A DNA stretch of 64,000 nucleotides, taken from positions 706,779 through 770,778 of the forward strand of contig CAJNDS010002734.1 of the NCBI GenBank assembly GCA_905221605.1, in the 5' to 3' direction. The position numbers were made by a program, and so were the translations under genes. The DNA comes from Symbiodinium natans. Its lineage: Eukaryota; Sar; Dinophyceae; Suessiales; Symbiodiniaceae. Shown piece after piece: positions 8,377-18,999 of the stretch (position 1 is its first letter; every line of letters starts with the position of its first letter). The notes under the pieces were generated by a model. The model searched no databases. It was given only the letters and a program-made list of their open reading frames with translations, and was not told the DNA's origin.

Positions 8377-8448
8377 GATCGTTCTCATCGCAGGCGGGGA
8401 GGTGTCGGAGGAGACGCCGACCAAGACGCTGGGCCTGCATTTAGCTTC
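8377..8448 (+). CDS. Exon continuing after the composite element (right part)
   Basis: Follows the acceptor CATCCCAG and reads IVLIAGGEVSEETPTKTLGL in the frame set by the exon end at 1322-1366. The first nine bases duplicate 1358-1366. The product is not recognised and the downstream end is uncertain. Confidence 0.45.
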
Positions 8449-8587
8449 CGGGGCGGCTTTTGGAGTTCCCTCATCTAAGTTGCGGCTACAGGGACTAGGG
8501 TTTAGGGATTTGGGGTTTGGGGTTTAGGGTTGGGGAGCCCTGAAACGGGACCGTGGTTTCGGGTAGATTGAGGCTTGCTTCTGTGCC

Positions 8588-8632
8588 AGACACACACACA
8601 CACCCACACACACACCCACCACACGCACACAC
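8588..8632. repeat. CA dinucleotide microsatellite
   Basis: Imperfect (CA)n with CCCACA and CCACCACA interruptions. Confidence 0.8.
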
Positions 8633-8683
8633 TCGACCTCTGGCGAGCAAGAATCTGCTCTCTTTTGCCTTCCCTTGATGCAG

Positions 8684-8750
8684 GATCGATGTGTCAGGCA
8701 CTGAGAATGCTGCATGCTCCATCCTGCTCAGCAGTCACGAAGCCTTCACG
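8684..8750 (+). CDS. Exon-like segment, unidentified
   Basis: Bounded by an acceptor TGCAG and a donor GTACAT; open frame reads IDVSGTENAACSILLSSHEA and on to FT. It ends in phase 0, whereas the following IspH exon needs two preceding bases, so it need not belong to IspH. Confidence 0.35.
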
Positions 8751-8838
8751 GTACATTTTCTGTTGGCACAGGGCAGCGGTACTTATATGCAGCTTGTAGC
8801 ATCGCTCAAGTCTGCGCACCATCTGCGTGCTTGCCGAG

Positions 8839-10097
8839 TTGTTTGGTGCTTGGTGGCTACAACTCGTCGAATACAGTCGCCGCCCTGGATGTGACACTCT
8901 GACAGTCCTTTCATGAAGGAGCGGTACGTCGCAGCATGTAACAAACAAACGAACTAACTAATTAACTAACTAACTAGCTAACTGGCTAACTGGCTAACTG
9001 GCTAACTGGCTAACTAGCTAACTAGCTAACTAGCTAACTAACGAACGAACGCACTAATTAACTAACTAACTAACCAACCAACTAACGAACGAACGAGCAC
9101 ACACACACAGTGCGCCTGACTGGGGCGCCGAGACCCACCTCCTCGAAATTGCGGAAGAGGAGGGCGTGCCTGCGTGCGACTCCCAGTGCGTGCTGTTCTG
9201 TATGTTGTGTGCCATGCGGTGCCATGTACTGTGTGGTGCCATGTGGTGCCTTGACAGTGAGGGCTTCCTGTGGGGAAGATGCTCCTGTTGACATGGGCAA
9301 GTGTTATCGCTAGTTGCTGGCGTCAGGTATCACATCGACTGTGCTGAGCGCATTGGCGTTGCTGGCGGAGAGGCCACCAACAAGATCCAGGCATCCCTTG
9401 ATTCCAGAAAGGTTTGCAGCCGGGTGCATGCCATGCATGACATGTGCCCTCTGTGCGCTCGTTGTGTGCAGCACAAGCCCCTGACCACGCTGCCTGCTCA
9501 AGCCATGCTGGACGAGGGCCTGGAGGCGCGTGCCTAGCGCGAGTTTCAGGGCTTGCCATGTTTCCCCCCCTCCCCCCCCACCGCGCCCAATGCTAAAAGC
9601 AAAAGGCAGGGATTGTTTGGGGTCATGCTCCGGTTAGAGTGAGGCAACGCGACGCGCCTACCCACGCCTGTAAAGGTAACAGGTGACGAGAGTCGCAAGA
9701 AGAAGAGCGGTCTTGACATGGCTGGCCCTGAAAGAGAGAAGGTCTGCGGAGGAAAGAACCGAAGACCAGGGGTGCTAAGGTATGTCATATTGTACTTGTA
9801 TTATGCTATATTGTGGATTTTTCTGGTTTTATTGCTTGATATTGTAAGACACATACGTTATGTTTTGTGATTTTGTGTTCCATTATGTACGATTATGTTT
9901 GATTTTGTTTGATTACGTCTTATTATGTTCTAGTATCTTAAAACTATCGTCTTATGTTGCATGTTGCTGCTATGTGATACCATGTTCTATTATGCTATAT
10001 TATGCTTTCTTATGCCATGTTATATTGTATTATGTTGTTGCGCAGATCACGGAGAACTTCCTCCCAGATGGCCCAGTCACAATTGGCATCACGTCCG
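8839..10097 (+). CDS. ispH: 4-hydroxy-3-methylbut-2-enyl diphosphate reductase (IspH/LytB), C-terminal exons
   Basis: IspH makes IPP and DMAPP from HMBPP in the last step of the plastid MEP pathway using an Fe4S4 cluster. Four exons match the C-terminal third of the family in order: 8839-8874 (CLVLGGYNSSNT), 9133-9173 (THLLEIAEEEGVPA), 9327-9411 (YHIDCAERIG, then TNKIQASLDSRK) and 10046-10097 (ITENFLPDGPVTIGITS). Junctions 9173/9327 (donor GTGCGA) and 9411/10046 (donor GTTTGC) are phase-consistent GT-AG introns; the last exon stops at G before GTGCGC, phase 1, where the family continues with an AST-PD motif that I could not find. The N-terminal half, with the first cluster cysteine, was not found either; it may lie upstream of the window. 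Introns hold GCTAACTG repeats and an AT-rich TTATG-type stretch. In dinoflagellates the protein would be nuclear-encoded and plastid-targeted. Confidence 0.82.
8941..9088. repeat. CTAA/CTGG short tandem repeats in IspH intron
   Basis: Runs of AACTAACT, GCTAACTG and ACGAACGA units, period four to eight bases. Confidence 0.8.
9780..10040. repeat. AT-rich TTATG-type degenerate repeats in IspH intron
   Basis: Recurring TTATGTT, TTATGCT and GATTATG words, strongly T-biased on the + strand, ending at the acceptor GCGCAG before exon 10046. Confidence 0.6.
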
Positions 10098-10675
10098 GTG
10101 CGCCGCGGCCCCGGAAGGAAGAACGGCGCAGTCCATAGACCATAGTATTATCATTGCTTTTTCCCTTTTGGCCCAAATCTTTCCCGCATGCCTTTTTCTC
10201 AGGTTTGCTTTGTGTGAAGACAGTTGGAGAAGATCCCAGTACCAGTACCTGACGCTCGCAAGCCCCCGGTAGCACCCCCACCATAAGCCCCCTGCATACC
10301 TCCACAGCTCCCACAGCCCTCCCCCAGCCCAGAGCACCCAGCTGGCACACGTCAGAGTTCCACCATCGCGCCATGTAGGGAAGTCGAACATAAAACCACC
10401 TTTGGAGCTCCTCCCTCCTCCGCTTGTCGCTAGCGCGCGCCGCGCGCCATGGCCGAGAAAGAGGGCGGCCTGGCTTCCAAGGCGCGCATCGACAGGGCAC
10501 AGAAGGGGAGGATACTTGGGGGGTTTAGGGGATGATACTTAGGGGTTTGGGGGCCTTCTTTGGGGTGCGATGTTTTCCACCCCCCTTTCTCGCGGCCGAA
10601 GCGTATCTGCTTTTATGGCAGAATCTCCGTGTCAAACAGCTTGTGTCGGTTCCTGCCCTCCTCTGCTCCTTGACC

Positions 10676-10764
10676 CTTGACCCTAAACCCCAAACCCCAA
10701 ACCCTAAACCCCAAACCCCAAACCCCAAACCCCAAACCCTAAACCCTAAACCCTAAACCCTAAA
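10676..10764 (-). repeat. Telomere-like CCCTAAA array
   Basis: Mixed CCCTAAA and CCCCAAA units. Confidence 0.9.
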
Positions 10765-10875
10765 GGATCTCACTGTTTGGATCTTCTTGGGAGGTTGGCG
10801 AGGCCGTGAGCACTGAGGAGCTGCGCAGCTGCACCCCGGCAAGGGGTGGTGTAGGGGATTTGGGGCACGGCCAAC

Positions 10876-10993
10876 AACCCTAAACCCTAAACCCTAAACC
10901 CTAAACCCTAAACCCTAAACCCTAAACCCTAAACCCTAAACCCTAAACCCTAAACCCTAAACCCTAAACCCTAAACCCTAAACCCTAAACCCT
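10876..10993 (-). repeat. Telomere-like CCCTAAA array, nearly pure
   Basis: About 16 perfect CCCTAAA units, one of the longest uninterrupted arrays in the window. Confidence 0.95.
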
Positions 10994-11033
10994 CTTTGCC
11001 ATATATATTTAAACCTTAATTGTATTTTCAAAA

Positions 11034-11646
11034 TTTGGCCGCTTTATTTTCAGAATTTGGCCGCTTTATTTTCAGAATTTGACCGCTTTATTTTCAGAAT
11101 TTGGCCGCTTTATTTTCAGAATGAGCCAAAATCAGGCCAAAGGCTAATTGAATTTCAGAATTTGGCCGCTCTATTTTCAGAATTTGGCCGCTTTATTTTC
11201 AGAATTTGGCCGTTTTATTTTCAGAATTTGGCCGCTTTATTTTCAGAGTTTGGCCGCTTCAGCATTTGGCCGCTTTATTTTCAGAATTTGGCCGCTTTAT
11301 TTTCAGAATTTGGCCGCTTTATTTTCAGAATTTGGCCGCTTTATTTTCAGAATTTGGCCGCTTTATTTTCAGAATTTGGCCGGCTTATTTTCAGAATTTG
11401 GCCGCTTTATTTTCAGAATTTGGCCGTTTTATTTTCAGAATTTGGCCGCTTTATTTTCAGAATTTGGCCGCTTTATTTTCAGAATTTGGCCGCTTTATTT
11501 TCAGAATTTGGCCGGTTTATTTTCAGAATTTGGCCGCTTTATTTTCAGAATTTGGCCGCTTTATTTTCAGAATTTGGCCGCTTTATTTTCAGAATTTGGC
11601 CGCTTTATTTTCAGAATTTGGCCGCTTTATTTTCAGAATTTGGCCG
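11034..11646 (+). repeat. 22-bp minisatellite
   Basis: About 27 copies of a unit TTTGGCCGCTTTATTTTCAG plus AA, mostly identical, with C/T and G/C point variants and a short insertion near 11120-11155 and a deletion near 11255. As 22 is not a multiple of 3, all three + frames stay open and give the same peptide, so the ORFs here are artefacts. Confidence 0.95.
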
Positions 11647-11949
11647 TTTTTGGCTTTGTCAATGTAGTGGGATTCTCTGGGTGGGTGGGTGTTATATCCG
11701 AGCCGTAAATACAGCTTAACCATAGAGCTGCTCGACCCGGAGTGCTGAACCCTAAACCCTAAACCCTAAATACTGGGAGGAAACGAAAAAAGTGTAGAAC
11801 CCCCGAATAGTACCCCCATACTCCTGCTGGGTCGTTTTTAGGAACACTTGAAGGGCTCTCTACGTTTTTGGATCCTCCTTAAGGGGATCTGGGCAGGGAA
11901 TGAAGGCCCTGCAGGAGAGGTTTCGGCTTCTTGACATTTCTTCTCTTGC

Positions 11950-12107
11950 TGTCGGTTACTAGGGAATGAGGGAATGAGGCACCCTATATCTCCCCATAGA
12001 TACCCTTTTAAGGGATTATGCAGGGCACCTCGTTCCCAAAATCCCCCCCTACATTATACCCTTTAAGGGATCCTATAGGGTCCCGCATTCCCTCATTCCC
12101 TACCGAC
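11950..12107. repeat. Foldback family F element
   Basis: Left arm GTCGGTTACTAGGGAATGAG and right arm CCCTCATTCCCTACCGAC are inverted copies; an inner inverted pair (CCCTTTTAAGGGA, CCCTTTAAGGGA) also occurs. A right half-copy is at 59829-59893. Confidence 0.75.
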
Positions 12108-12118
12108 CAACTCAGCAA

Positions 12119-13538
12119 GTTCTCCTCCGAGGCAAGATCGGAGGCTGCTGTGGCAAGGGAACCCCCGGCCTCAGCCGCGAGGAGGTGCTTTGCAGGATGC
12201 TCAGGGAGATAGTTGGGAATAGTCTTTAATTTCTGGGTACTCTTAACTCCTAAGAAACAGCTAAACTTACAATGTTTGGGTAATTCGTAGGAAACAGCTA
12301 ACATTTCCTAATTTTTGCTAGGGTTCCCAGCTCAGTGGAGGATGCCAGAAGTAGCCCTAAACCCTAAACCCTAAACCCTAAACCCTAAACCCTAAACCCT
12401 CAACCCTGAACCCTAAACCCGAAACCCAAAACCCTCAACCCTAAACCCCAAACCCTAAACCGGGGAACATCCCAGAGGATGCCCTCGCTGCCCCACTGGG
12501 AGCTGTCACCCGACGGCGCCTCCATCAGCCGCCGCTTCGTGGCCAAGAACTGGGCGGCGGCCATGGGCTTCCTCAACGAGGCACGGGGGGCCTTGCAGTT
12601 TACGTTTAGGGTTTAGGGTTTAGGGTTTAGGGTGTGCTCTGGACATTGCTGTTTGTGCACAGGCTCCGAATGCTGAGAATATTTGCAATTTCTGATGTTC
12701 ACAGGCTGCCAATGTTGTTGTCTGCAGCATTTCTACTTGTTCACTGCCGCAAGCCACGGCATGTTGGCTGTTCATAGGCTCCGCATGCTGCCAAAATGCA
12801 GCATTTCTGAGAGGAGATGCCAAAAACGAACGAACGAGAAGCCGACAAAGGAGTTGTTGAAAGGGAAGAACGAAAGAGAAAGGACAGGAATGACAAGAGA
12901 GAACGATTGAAGAATAATTGCGAGAAAGAAAGAAGTACTGCAATAGGAGCAGAGAGACAGAAAGAAATAAGGAAGGGAATGGCGAAATAGATTAAGCAAG
13001 AGCGAAAGAATGAAAGAAACACACAAAGGCAACAATCACGAGAGAATGAATACATAAGCCGGCGAATACAGAGAGAGAAGAAAAAGTAAAATCAATGAGA
13101 TAGAGAACAAGTACTCAAATATACAAAGAAAGGCGGATCAAGGCAAAGTCAAACCAAGACAGAGGCAACGAAGCATGGAAACAACGTGCGAAAGAGCGAC
13201 TTGCCAATTAAGGGACATTCCTTCACCTTCAGAACCTCCCACCCCACCCCGCCCCCCCGGGCCCTCCACACCTCGCTCTTTTCGAGTATGTGGAGCCTGC
13301 GATAAAGTTTTCTGATCCACTCGTGCTGAAACTACGTCGACAGGTCAGCGTCTTGGCCGAAGACGAGGGGCACCACCCGGATGTGCACATCACCTCGTAC
13401 CGAAACGTTCAGGTTGACCTCTCCACGCATGCCATCGGAGGGCTCTCCCTGCCCGACTTCGTGCTTGCGGCGAAGATTGATGAGATCAAGGTCGAGTACT
13501 CGCCGAAGTGGCTGAAGGAAAACGCGGTGCGTGCGTAA
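12119..13538 (+). CDS. Pterin-4a-carbinolamine dehydratase (PCD/DCoH-like), plant type
   Basis: PCD dehydrates 4a-hydroxytetrahydropterins formed by aromatic amino acid hydroxylases; plant-type members are plastidial or mitochondrial. Three exons: 12119-12208 (GGCCGKGTPGLSREEV, the Cys-containing N-terminal segment), 12476-12580 (MPSLPHWELSPDG to AAMGFLNE) and 13344-13538 (VSVLAEDEGHHPDV, VDLSTHAIGGLSLPDF, LAAKID, TAA stop). The EGHHPD and THAIGGL motifs are the catalytic-core signatures. Joining 12208 to 12476 and 12580 to 13344 is in frame. The donor at 12581 is GCACGG (GC-AG type), acceptor CGACAG. The first intron contains two short direct repeats and a telomere-like array ending in a family A terminus. 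The second intron has a TTTAGGG array and a GA-rich stretch. An upstream targeting-peptide exon is not identified. Confidence 0.85.
12209..12475 (+). mobile_element. Compound intron of PCD with two direct-repeat pairs
   Basis: GCTCAGGGAG at 12199-12208 recurs with one extra base at 12330-12340, and GAGGATGCC at 12338-12346 recurs at 12475-12483. The first pair encloses a segment whose ends are TTGGGAA and TTCCCAG; the second encloses a CCCTAAA array ending GGGGAACATCCCA, the family A right terminus. Removing everything from 12209 to 12475 keeps the PCD frame. This looks like two successive insertions that merged into one intron. Confidence 0.6.
12354..12462 (-). repeat. Telomere-like CCCTAAA array in PCD intron 1
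   Basis: About 15 units, the right half degenerate (CCCTCAA, CCCGAAA, CCCCAAA). Confidence 0.9.
12602..12633 (+). repeat. TTTAGGG array just after PCD exon 2
   Basis: Four units starting about 20 bases downstream of the exon end. Confidence 0.85.
12805..13100 (+). repeat. Purine-rich GAAA/GAAC low-complexity stretch
   Basis: Strong A and G bias on the + strand with recurrent GAAAGAA, GAACGA and GAGAGA words, inside PCD intron 2. Minus-strand ORFs here are Phe/Ser/Leu-rich artefacts. Confidence 0.7.
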
Positions 13539-14214
13539 CGAAAGTGGCCGTGCGAGATGGGCAGCAGGAAAGTTGCTGCTTCCGGACGGTGCCCGAAGCG
13601 ATGAGTCGGGAGCTTGCTCGCTGACGATCACCTGGCGCTTGCTACGAGGCGGAGAGAGCGCTGCGCAGAGCACTTGAGAAGAACTCGTGGCTGCCAGGAG
13701 GTGCGATGTGTCGGCATAGACCAGGCGACGGAGAAAAGAAGTGAGGGCATGTGGGGGTGATCTTTTGTGACCATGTGTGAGGCCACAGGCTTGTGTGTGC
13801 ATGCTGTTTTTTTTCAGCCCCACGGAACCGAGCTCGGCAAGGTCGACACCCGACAACATTTTTGGAGACGTGCTGAAGTCGCTGCCTTAGCCGTTTTTGA
13901 GCCCTTGACAGCTCTTTGACAAGCCAGACTTGCTTTTGTTCCAGGCCGACCTTAGCATAAGGATGTACACCCGTTCTGCTAAGCCGTAGAAGTAGCGGAC
14001 GGGGTCTTCGGGGCACGATGTTCTGAGGCGAGTCCTGGCCATTCGCGGTCTCGATGCCTGATGGCCTGTCGGTCGAAGAGTTGATCGGTGTCTTCAGGGT
14101 TGCTGGGCATGTGAGCCCCTTCAGAATTTATCTATTTATTTAATGGCTACCGCCAGTGCCGCCGACCCCAGACCCAAGACAGTCGCATTGGGGCGGAAGG
14201 CAGGGTGGAGCGCG

Positions 14215-17200
14215 CGCAGGCGGGGGGGGCGGGGGCGGGGGGGGGGGGGGGGGGGGGGGGGGGTGGGGGGTGTGGGGGGTGACGGTAGAGGGTTGGTGTC
14301 GGATTAGGGAGTTGGGGGCGGAAGGCAGGGGTGGACTGGGGGGCATAGAGATGAAGAAGCGATGAGAGCGGTGAGAGCGGGGGGGCGGTCGGATGGTGCA
14401 CGATGGTGGGAGGGGGTAATGATGAGGGCTGGGGAGGGTTGGTGGGAGGGTTAGGGAGTGGGAGTGGGAGAGGGTGGGGGCGGCTGGCGGAAAGGGGGCC
14501 TGACTCATTTGACCAGCTCTGGTGAGAGGGTTGGGGCGGAAGGCAGGGTGGAGCGCGGCGGGTGGACAGGGGAGGTGACGGTCGAGGGTTGGTGGAGTTG
14601 GGGGCGGAAGGCAGGGGAGTGATGAGAGCGGGGAGGCGGTTAGGGCGGGCGTGGATTGGAATCCCTCAAACTAGAGATTTGTTAGGGTCAGGGATGGGGG
14701 GGGGGGGTGGGGTTTCAGAGTCGAGGCGGCGGGTGGGGGGTTGAGGGTAGAGGGTTGGTGTCAGGGAGGGGTGGACTGATGAGAGCGGTGAGAGCAGTGA
14801 GGGCAGTCAGGGCAGGCATGGACTGGAATCCTTAAAACACTAGAGATTGGTCAGGGGCGGAGCAGGCGAGGCCTACAGCGTGGGGGGTGGCGGCGGGGTG
14901 GGGGGGGGGGGGTGAGATTGGTCAGGAACGGAGTAGGGGGTAGGGGCGAGGCCTGCAGAGAGGTGTGGGGGGTGGGGGGGGGGGGGGGGGGGGTGTGGGG
15001 GTGGGGTTGGGGGTGGGGGTGGAGCAGGGGCCATAAATAGGAGGGATGAAGAATGGGACCACAACCCATGGGTCCATGAGAAGCATGGCGGGGTGCGTGG
15101 GGGGCTTGGGCAAGGGGGGGGAGTATGCGGAGCGGGAAGGGCGGATGGACGGGGGGCGGGGTGCGTGGGTGGTGGGGATGAAGAATGGGACCAGGAGCCA
15201 TGCCATGAGAAGCATGGCGGGCTGCGTGGGGGGCTTGGGCAAGGGAAGGAGTATGTGGAGTGGGAAGGGCGGATGGGCGGGGGGTGGGGTGCGTGGGTGG
15301 TGGGGGTAGGGCAAGCCTGCGGGAGGAGCCATGGGTCCATGAGAAGCATGGCGGGGTGCGGGGGGCTTGGGCAAGGGAAGGAGCGGGGGGCGGGGTGCGT
15401 GGGTGGTGGGGGTAGGGCAAGCGGGGATGAAGAATGGGACCAGGAGCCATGGGTCCATGAGAAGCATGGTGGGGGGCTTGGGCAAGGGGAGAGCGGGAAG
15501 GGCGGATGGGTGGGGGGCGGGGTGCGTGGGTGGTGGGGGTAGAGCAAGCGGGCCAAGCGGGGGAGGTCGAGGGGATGGAGAGTGGGAGCCAAGGCGGAGC
15601 TGGAAGGGCGGCGGGCGGAGGGGCCTTTAAAGTCAGCTGAGAAGCCACATCCATGGGCGTGGACCATGAGCCAATGGGGCCAGGAGCCATGGGTCCAGTG
15701 GGGGGCGGGGTCCGTGGGGGGTGGGGGTGGGGGCGGTGGGGGTTGGGGTGGGGGTTGGGGGTGGGGGCCATTGGGCCAGAACCATGACAAGCGTGGGCGG
15801 GGCAGGGTGCGTGTGGGGTGGAGGGGGTTGGGGGTGAGGGGCCATTTTTCGGACCAGCATTGGCAGGGGTCCATGAGAAGCATGGCGGGGTGCGTGGGGG
15901 GCTTGGGCAAGGGAGGGAGTATGCGGAGCGGGAAGGGTAGAGGTGGTGGGGGTAGGGACCATAATGAATGGGGAGCCATGGGGCCAGGAGCCATGGGTCC
16001 ATGAGGGGCATGGGTGCGTGAGGTCCATGGGCCGTGGACCATGAGCCAATGGGCCAGGAGCCATGGGTCCAGTGGGGGGCGGGGTGCGTGGGGGGGTGGG
16101 GGTGGGGGTTGGAAGTGTGGGTGCGTGGGGGTGGGGGTGGGGGTTGGGGGTTGGGGGTGGCAGGGTGCGTGCGGGGTGGGGGTGGGGGTTGGGGGTGGGG
16201 GTGGAGCAGGGGCCATTTTTTTGACCAGCATTGGCAGCCATGCAGGTCGAGGGATGAAGAATGGGACCAGGAGCCATGGGCCCATGAGAAGCATGGCGGG
16301 GTGCGTGGGGGGCTTGGGCAAGGGGGGAGTATGCTAGGACCAGCATTGGCAGCCATGCAGGTCGAGGGATAAAGAATGGGACCAGGAGCCATGGGTCCAT
16401 GAGAAGCATGGCGGGGTGCGTGGGGGGCTTGGGCAGTCGGGGGGAGTATGCGGAGCGGGAAGGGCGGATGGACGGGGGGCGGGGTGCGTGGGTGGTGGGG
16501 GTAGGGCAAGCGGGCGGGCATGCACTGGGGGCCGGTTGAGCTTGGGATGAAGAATGGGACCAGGAGCCATGGGTCCATGAGAAGCATGGCGGGGTGCGTG
16601 GGGGGCTTGGGCAAGGGAAGGAGTATGCGGAGCGGGAAGGGCGGATGGGCGGGGGGCGGGGTGCGTGGGTGGTGGGGGTAGGGCAAGCGGGCGCATGCAC
16701 TGGGAGGAGCCATGGGTCCATGAGAAGCATGGCGGGGTGCGTGGGTGGCTTGGGCAAGGGAAGGAGCGGGGGGCGGGGTGCGTGGGTGGTGGGGGTAGGG
16801 CAAGCAGGGATGAAGAATGGGACCAAGCGCCAGGAGAATGAGAAGCATGGCGGGGCACGTGGGGGGCTTGGGCAAGGGGAGAGCGGGAAGGGCGGATGGG
16901 CGGGGGGCGGCGTGCGTGGGTGGTGGGGGTAGAGCAAGCGGGCCAAGTGCGGCAGAGGTCGAGGGGATGGAGAGTGGGAGCATGGGCCAAGGGGGGAGTA
17001 GGCGGAGCTCGAAGGGCGGAATACGGAGCTGCCCTTTAAAGTCAGCTGAGAAGCCAGGACCATGAGCCAATGGGCCAAAAGCCATGGGTCCAGTGGGGGG
17101 CGGGGTGCGTGGGGGTGGGGGTGGGGGTGGGCGTGGGGGTGGGGGTTGGGGGTGGGGGTGGAGCTAGCTGGAAGTGTGGAAAGGGGTTGGGGTGGGGGGT

Positions 17201-17760
17201 GGGGGGGGTGGAGCCATGAAGCCAGGAGCCATGGGTCCATGACCAGCATGGGCCGCGGGGCAGGCTGCGTGCGGGGTGGGGGTTGGGGCCCAATGAGGGG
17301 CATGGGTCCGTGAGGGTCAGGGGTAGGGAGCTGGTCCAATGAGGGCATGAGAAACAGGTCAAGGGGATGGAGAGTGGGAGCACGGGCCAGAGCGGAGTAG
17401 GTGGAGCTGGAAGGGCGGAGGGCGGAGCAAGCGGAGCGGGCGGAGCGGGCGGAGCGGGCGGAGGGCCCGGGCATGCATTGGGGTGCTTTAAAGTCTGCTG
17501 AGAATGGGCCGTGGACCAATGGGGCCAGGAGCCATGGGTTCAGTGGCGGGCCGGAAAGGGTGGGGGGGTGGGGGGGTGGGGGGGGGGGGGTGGGGGGGGT
17601 GGGGGGGTGGGGGGGGGTGGGGGGGGTGGGGGTGGAGTGGGCGGTGGCAGTGGGGGGGGGGGCGTGGGGGGGGGGGGGGGGGGGGTGGGGGGGCGGTCGG
17701 GGGGGGGGGTTGGGGGGCGTTGGGGGGTTGGGGCGTGGGGGCGGGCATGCACTGCACCCT
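14215..17760 (+). repeat. G-rich tandem repeat domain
   Basis: Over 3.5 kb the + strand is dominated by G runs, including homopolymers and GGGGTGGGGG stretches (14221-14262, 17557-17715). From about 15040 to 16940 a roughly 130-170-bp unit repeats, marked by GGAGCCATGGGTCCATGAG, AAGCATGGCGGGG and GCTTGGGCAAGG. A second module marked by TTTAAAGTC(A/T)GCTGAGAA recurs near 15628, 17034 and 17490, giving a higher-order pattern. Very long ORFs on both strands (Pro-rich on -, Gly-rich on +) arise from absence of A/T-rich stops and are not credible proteins. Confidence 0.9.
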
Positions 17761-18748
17761 AAACCAGGGGGGTCAAAGGTACAATTCAAGGCGTCATGGG
17801 TGAGGGCGATGGGTGGCGGGGTTTGGGCATGCACTGAAGCCAAACAATGCAAAAACACTCCAATTCAAGGTGTCAGGAGCAGCATGCTGTGAGAGCGGGT
17901 GAGGGCGGTGAGGGCGGTGGGGGGTCTTCACTGACGCCGCCCTGCTACCGCTGGGGTCGGCGGATAGAGAGAGCTGTCTAGATTTTTTGTCACCATGTGT
18001 GTGACGCCCAAAACCCTTCAACAATTTCTTGTTTTCCATGCGGCAGTGAACATGTCGGGTTGTTTTAATCTCTTGCATGACTTGTGAAGCCACATGTTTT
18101 CAGTTTTGATGCTGCGCTCAGACCCAGAAACGTGTAGCATTGTTTGTTCCCGCCTAGCCACCCTGGGGAGTATTTCGTGTCCTGCGTGGCCAGCTTTTGC
18201 GTACGGGCGTAGGCGCAGGCATCTTAAAAATGCCGTTGGGGCCTTGGAGCTCAGACTTTCTTGTACCCCGGCTCCTGGCCGAGCCAGCGCGGAGCCAAAA
18301 AGAAGAGAGTGCATCAGCTCGCGTATATTCCTGAGAATGAGTTTTCCTTTTATGGATATTATTTCAGAATTGATTCGTTTGGAGCTTTTGGGAATTTTTT
18401 CCTACAGTCCATCTTTCTCTTTTCTCTCTTTCTCTTATATGTATACATATCTCTGTTTCCATGGTTATCTGTCTGTCCGTCCTTTCATCCACGTCCATCC
18501 ATCCATCTCCCTTTACACACACACACACACATATATATACACACATATATGTATGCAGAGATTCTTCACGTTCATTGCGTGTGTACTTCATTGTGCACAT
18601 GTGTATATGCACACGCAATGCATGCTTCAAGTAAGCACGGCAGGGCATTGAGTGGGCGCTCGCGTGCCATGCGCGCCGGTCACCTGGTACCGGATCCTTC
18701 TGAAGTTTGCGGATTCGCGGAGCGACTGTGAGTCACCTGAGGGCTGTG
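17761..18748. other. No gene recognised
   Basis: Mixed sequence with a CA/TA microsatellite at 18513-18552. Exon-like fragments cannot be assigned. Confidence 0.4.
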
Positions 18749-18781
18749 CGTTTAGGGTTTAGGGTTTACTTTAGGTTTCAG

Positions 18782-18785
<4 letters not shown>

Positions 18786-18819
<34 letters not shown>

Positions 18820-18828
18820 AATGTGAAT

Positions 18829-18865
<37 letters not shown>

Positions 18866-18866
18866 T
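18786..18866. repeat. CT then GT microsatellites
   Basis: About 17 CT units (18786-18817) followed after a short gap by a (GT)n run (18834-18864). Confidence 0.95.
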
Positions 18867-18999
18867 GTTTGCGTGCGCGTGTGCCGCAGCCAGTGGTGCC
18901 GAGGCCAAGCACGCTGCATGCAAGCCCTCTGCGAAGCAAACCCCCTCGCTTCTGGAGAAGGTTTTGGAATGTTGGTTCAGGTACGGGGGTGGGAGCAGG

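Noticed and set aside
8684-8750. IspH cysteine-containing exon (alternative frame SMCQALRMLHA)
   Set aside because: Only a weak match to the TIC-x-AT motif, and the phase does not join the next IspH exon.
11034-11646. Possible CRISPR-like array
   Set aside because: Units are directly adjacent with no unique spacers.
11057-11719. Three overlapping ORFs encoding FQNLAALFSEFGR-type repeats
   Set aside because: A 22-bp minisatellite without stop codons gives the same peptide in every + frame; no independent coding evidence.
14851-17858. Proline-rich ORFs of up to 744 residues on the minus strand
   Set aside because: They come from C-rich repeats lacking A/T stop codons; overlapping frames are equally long.
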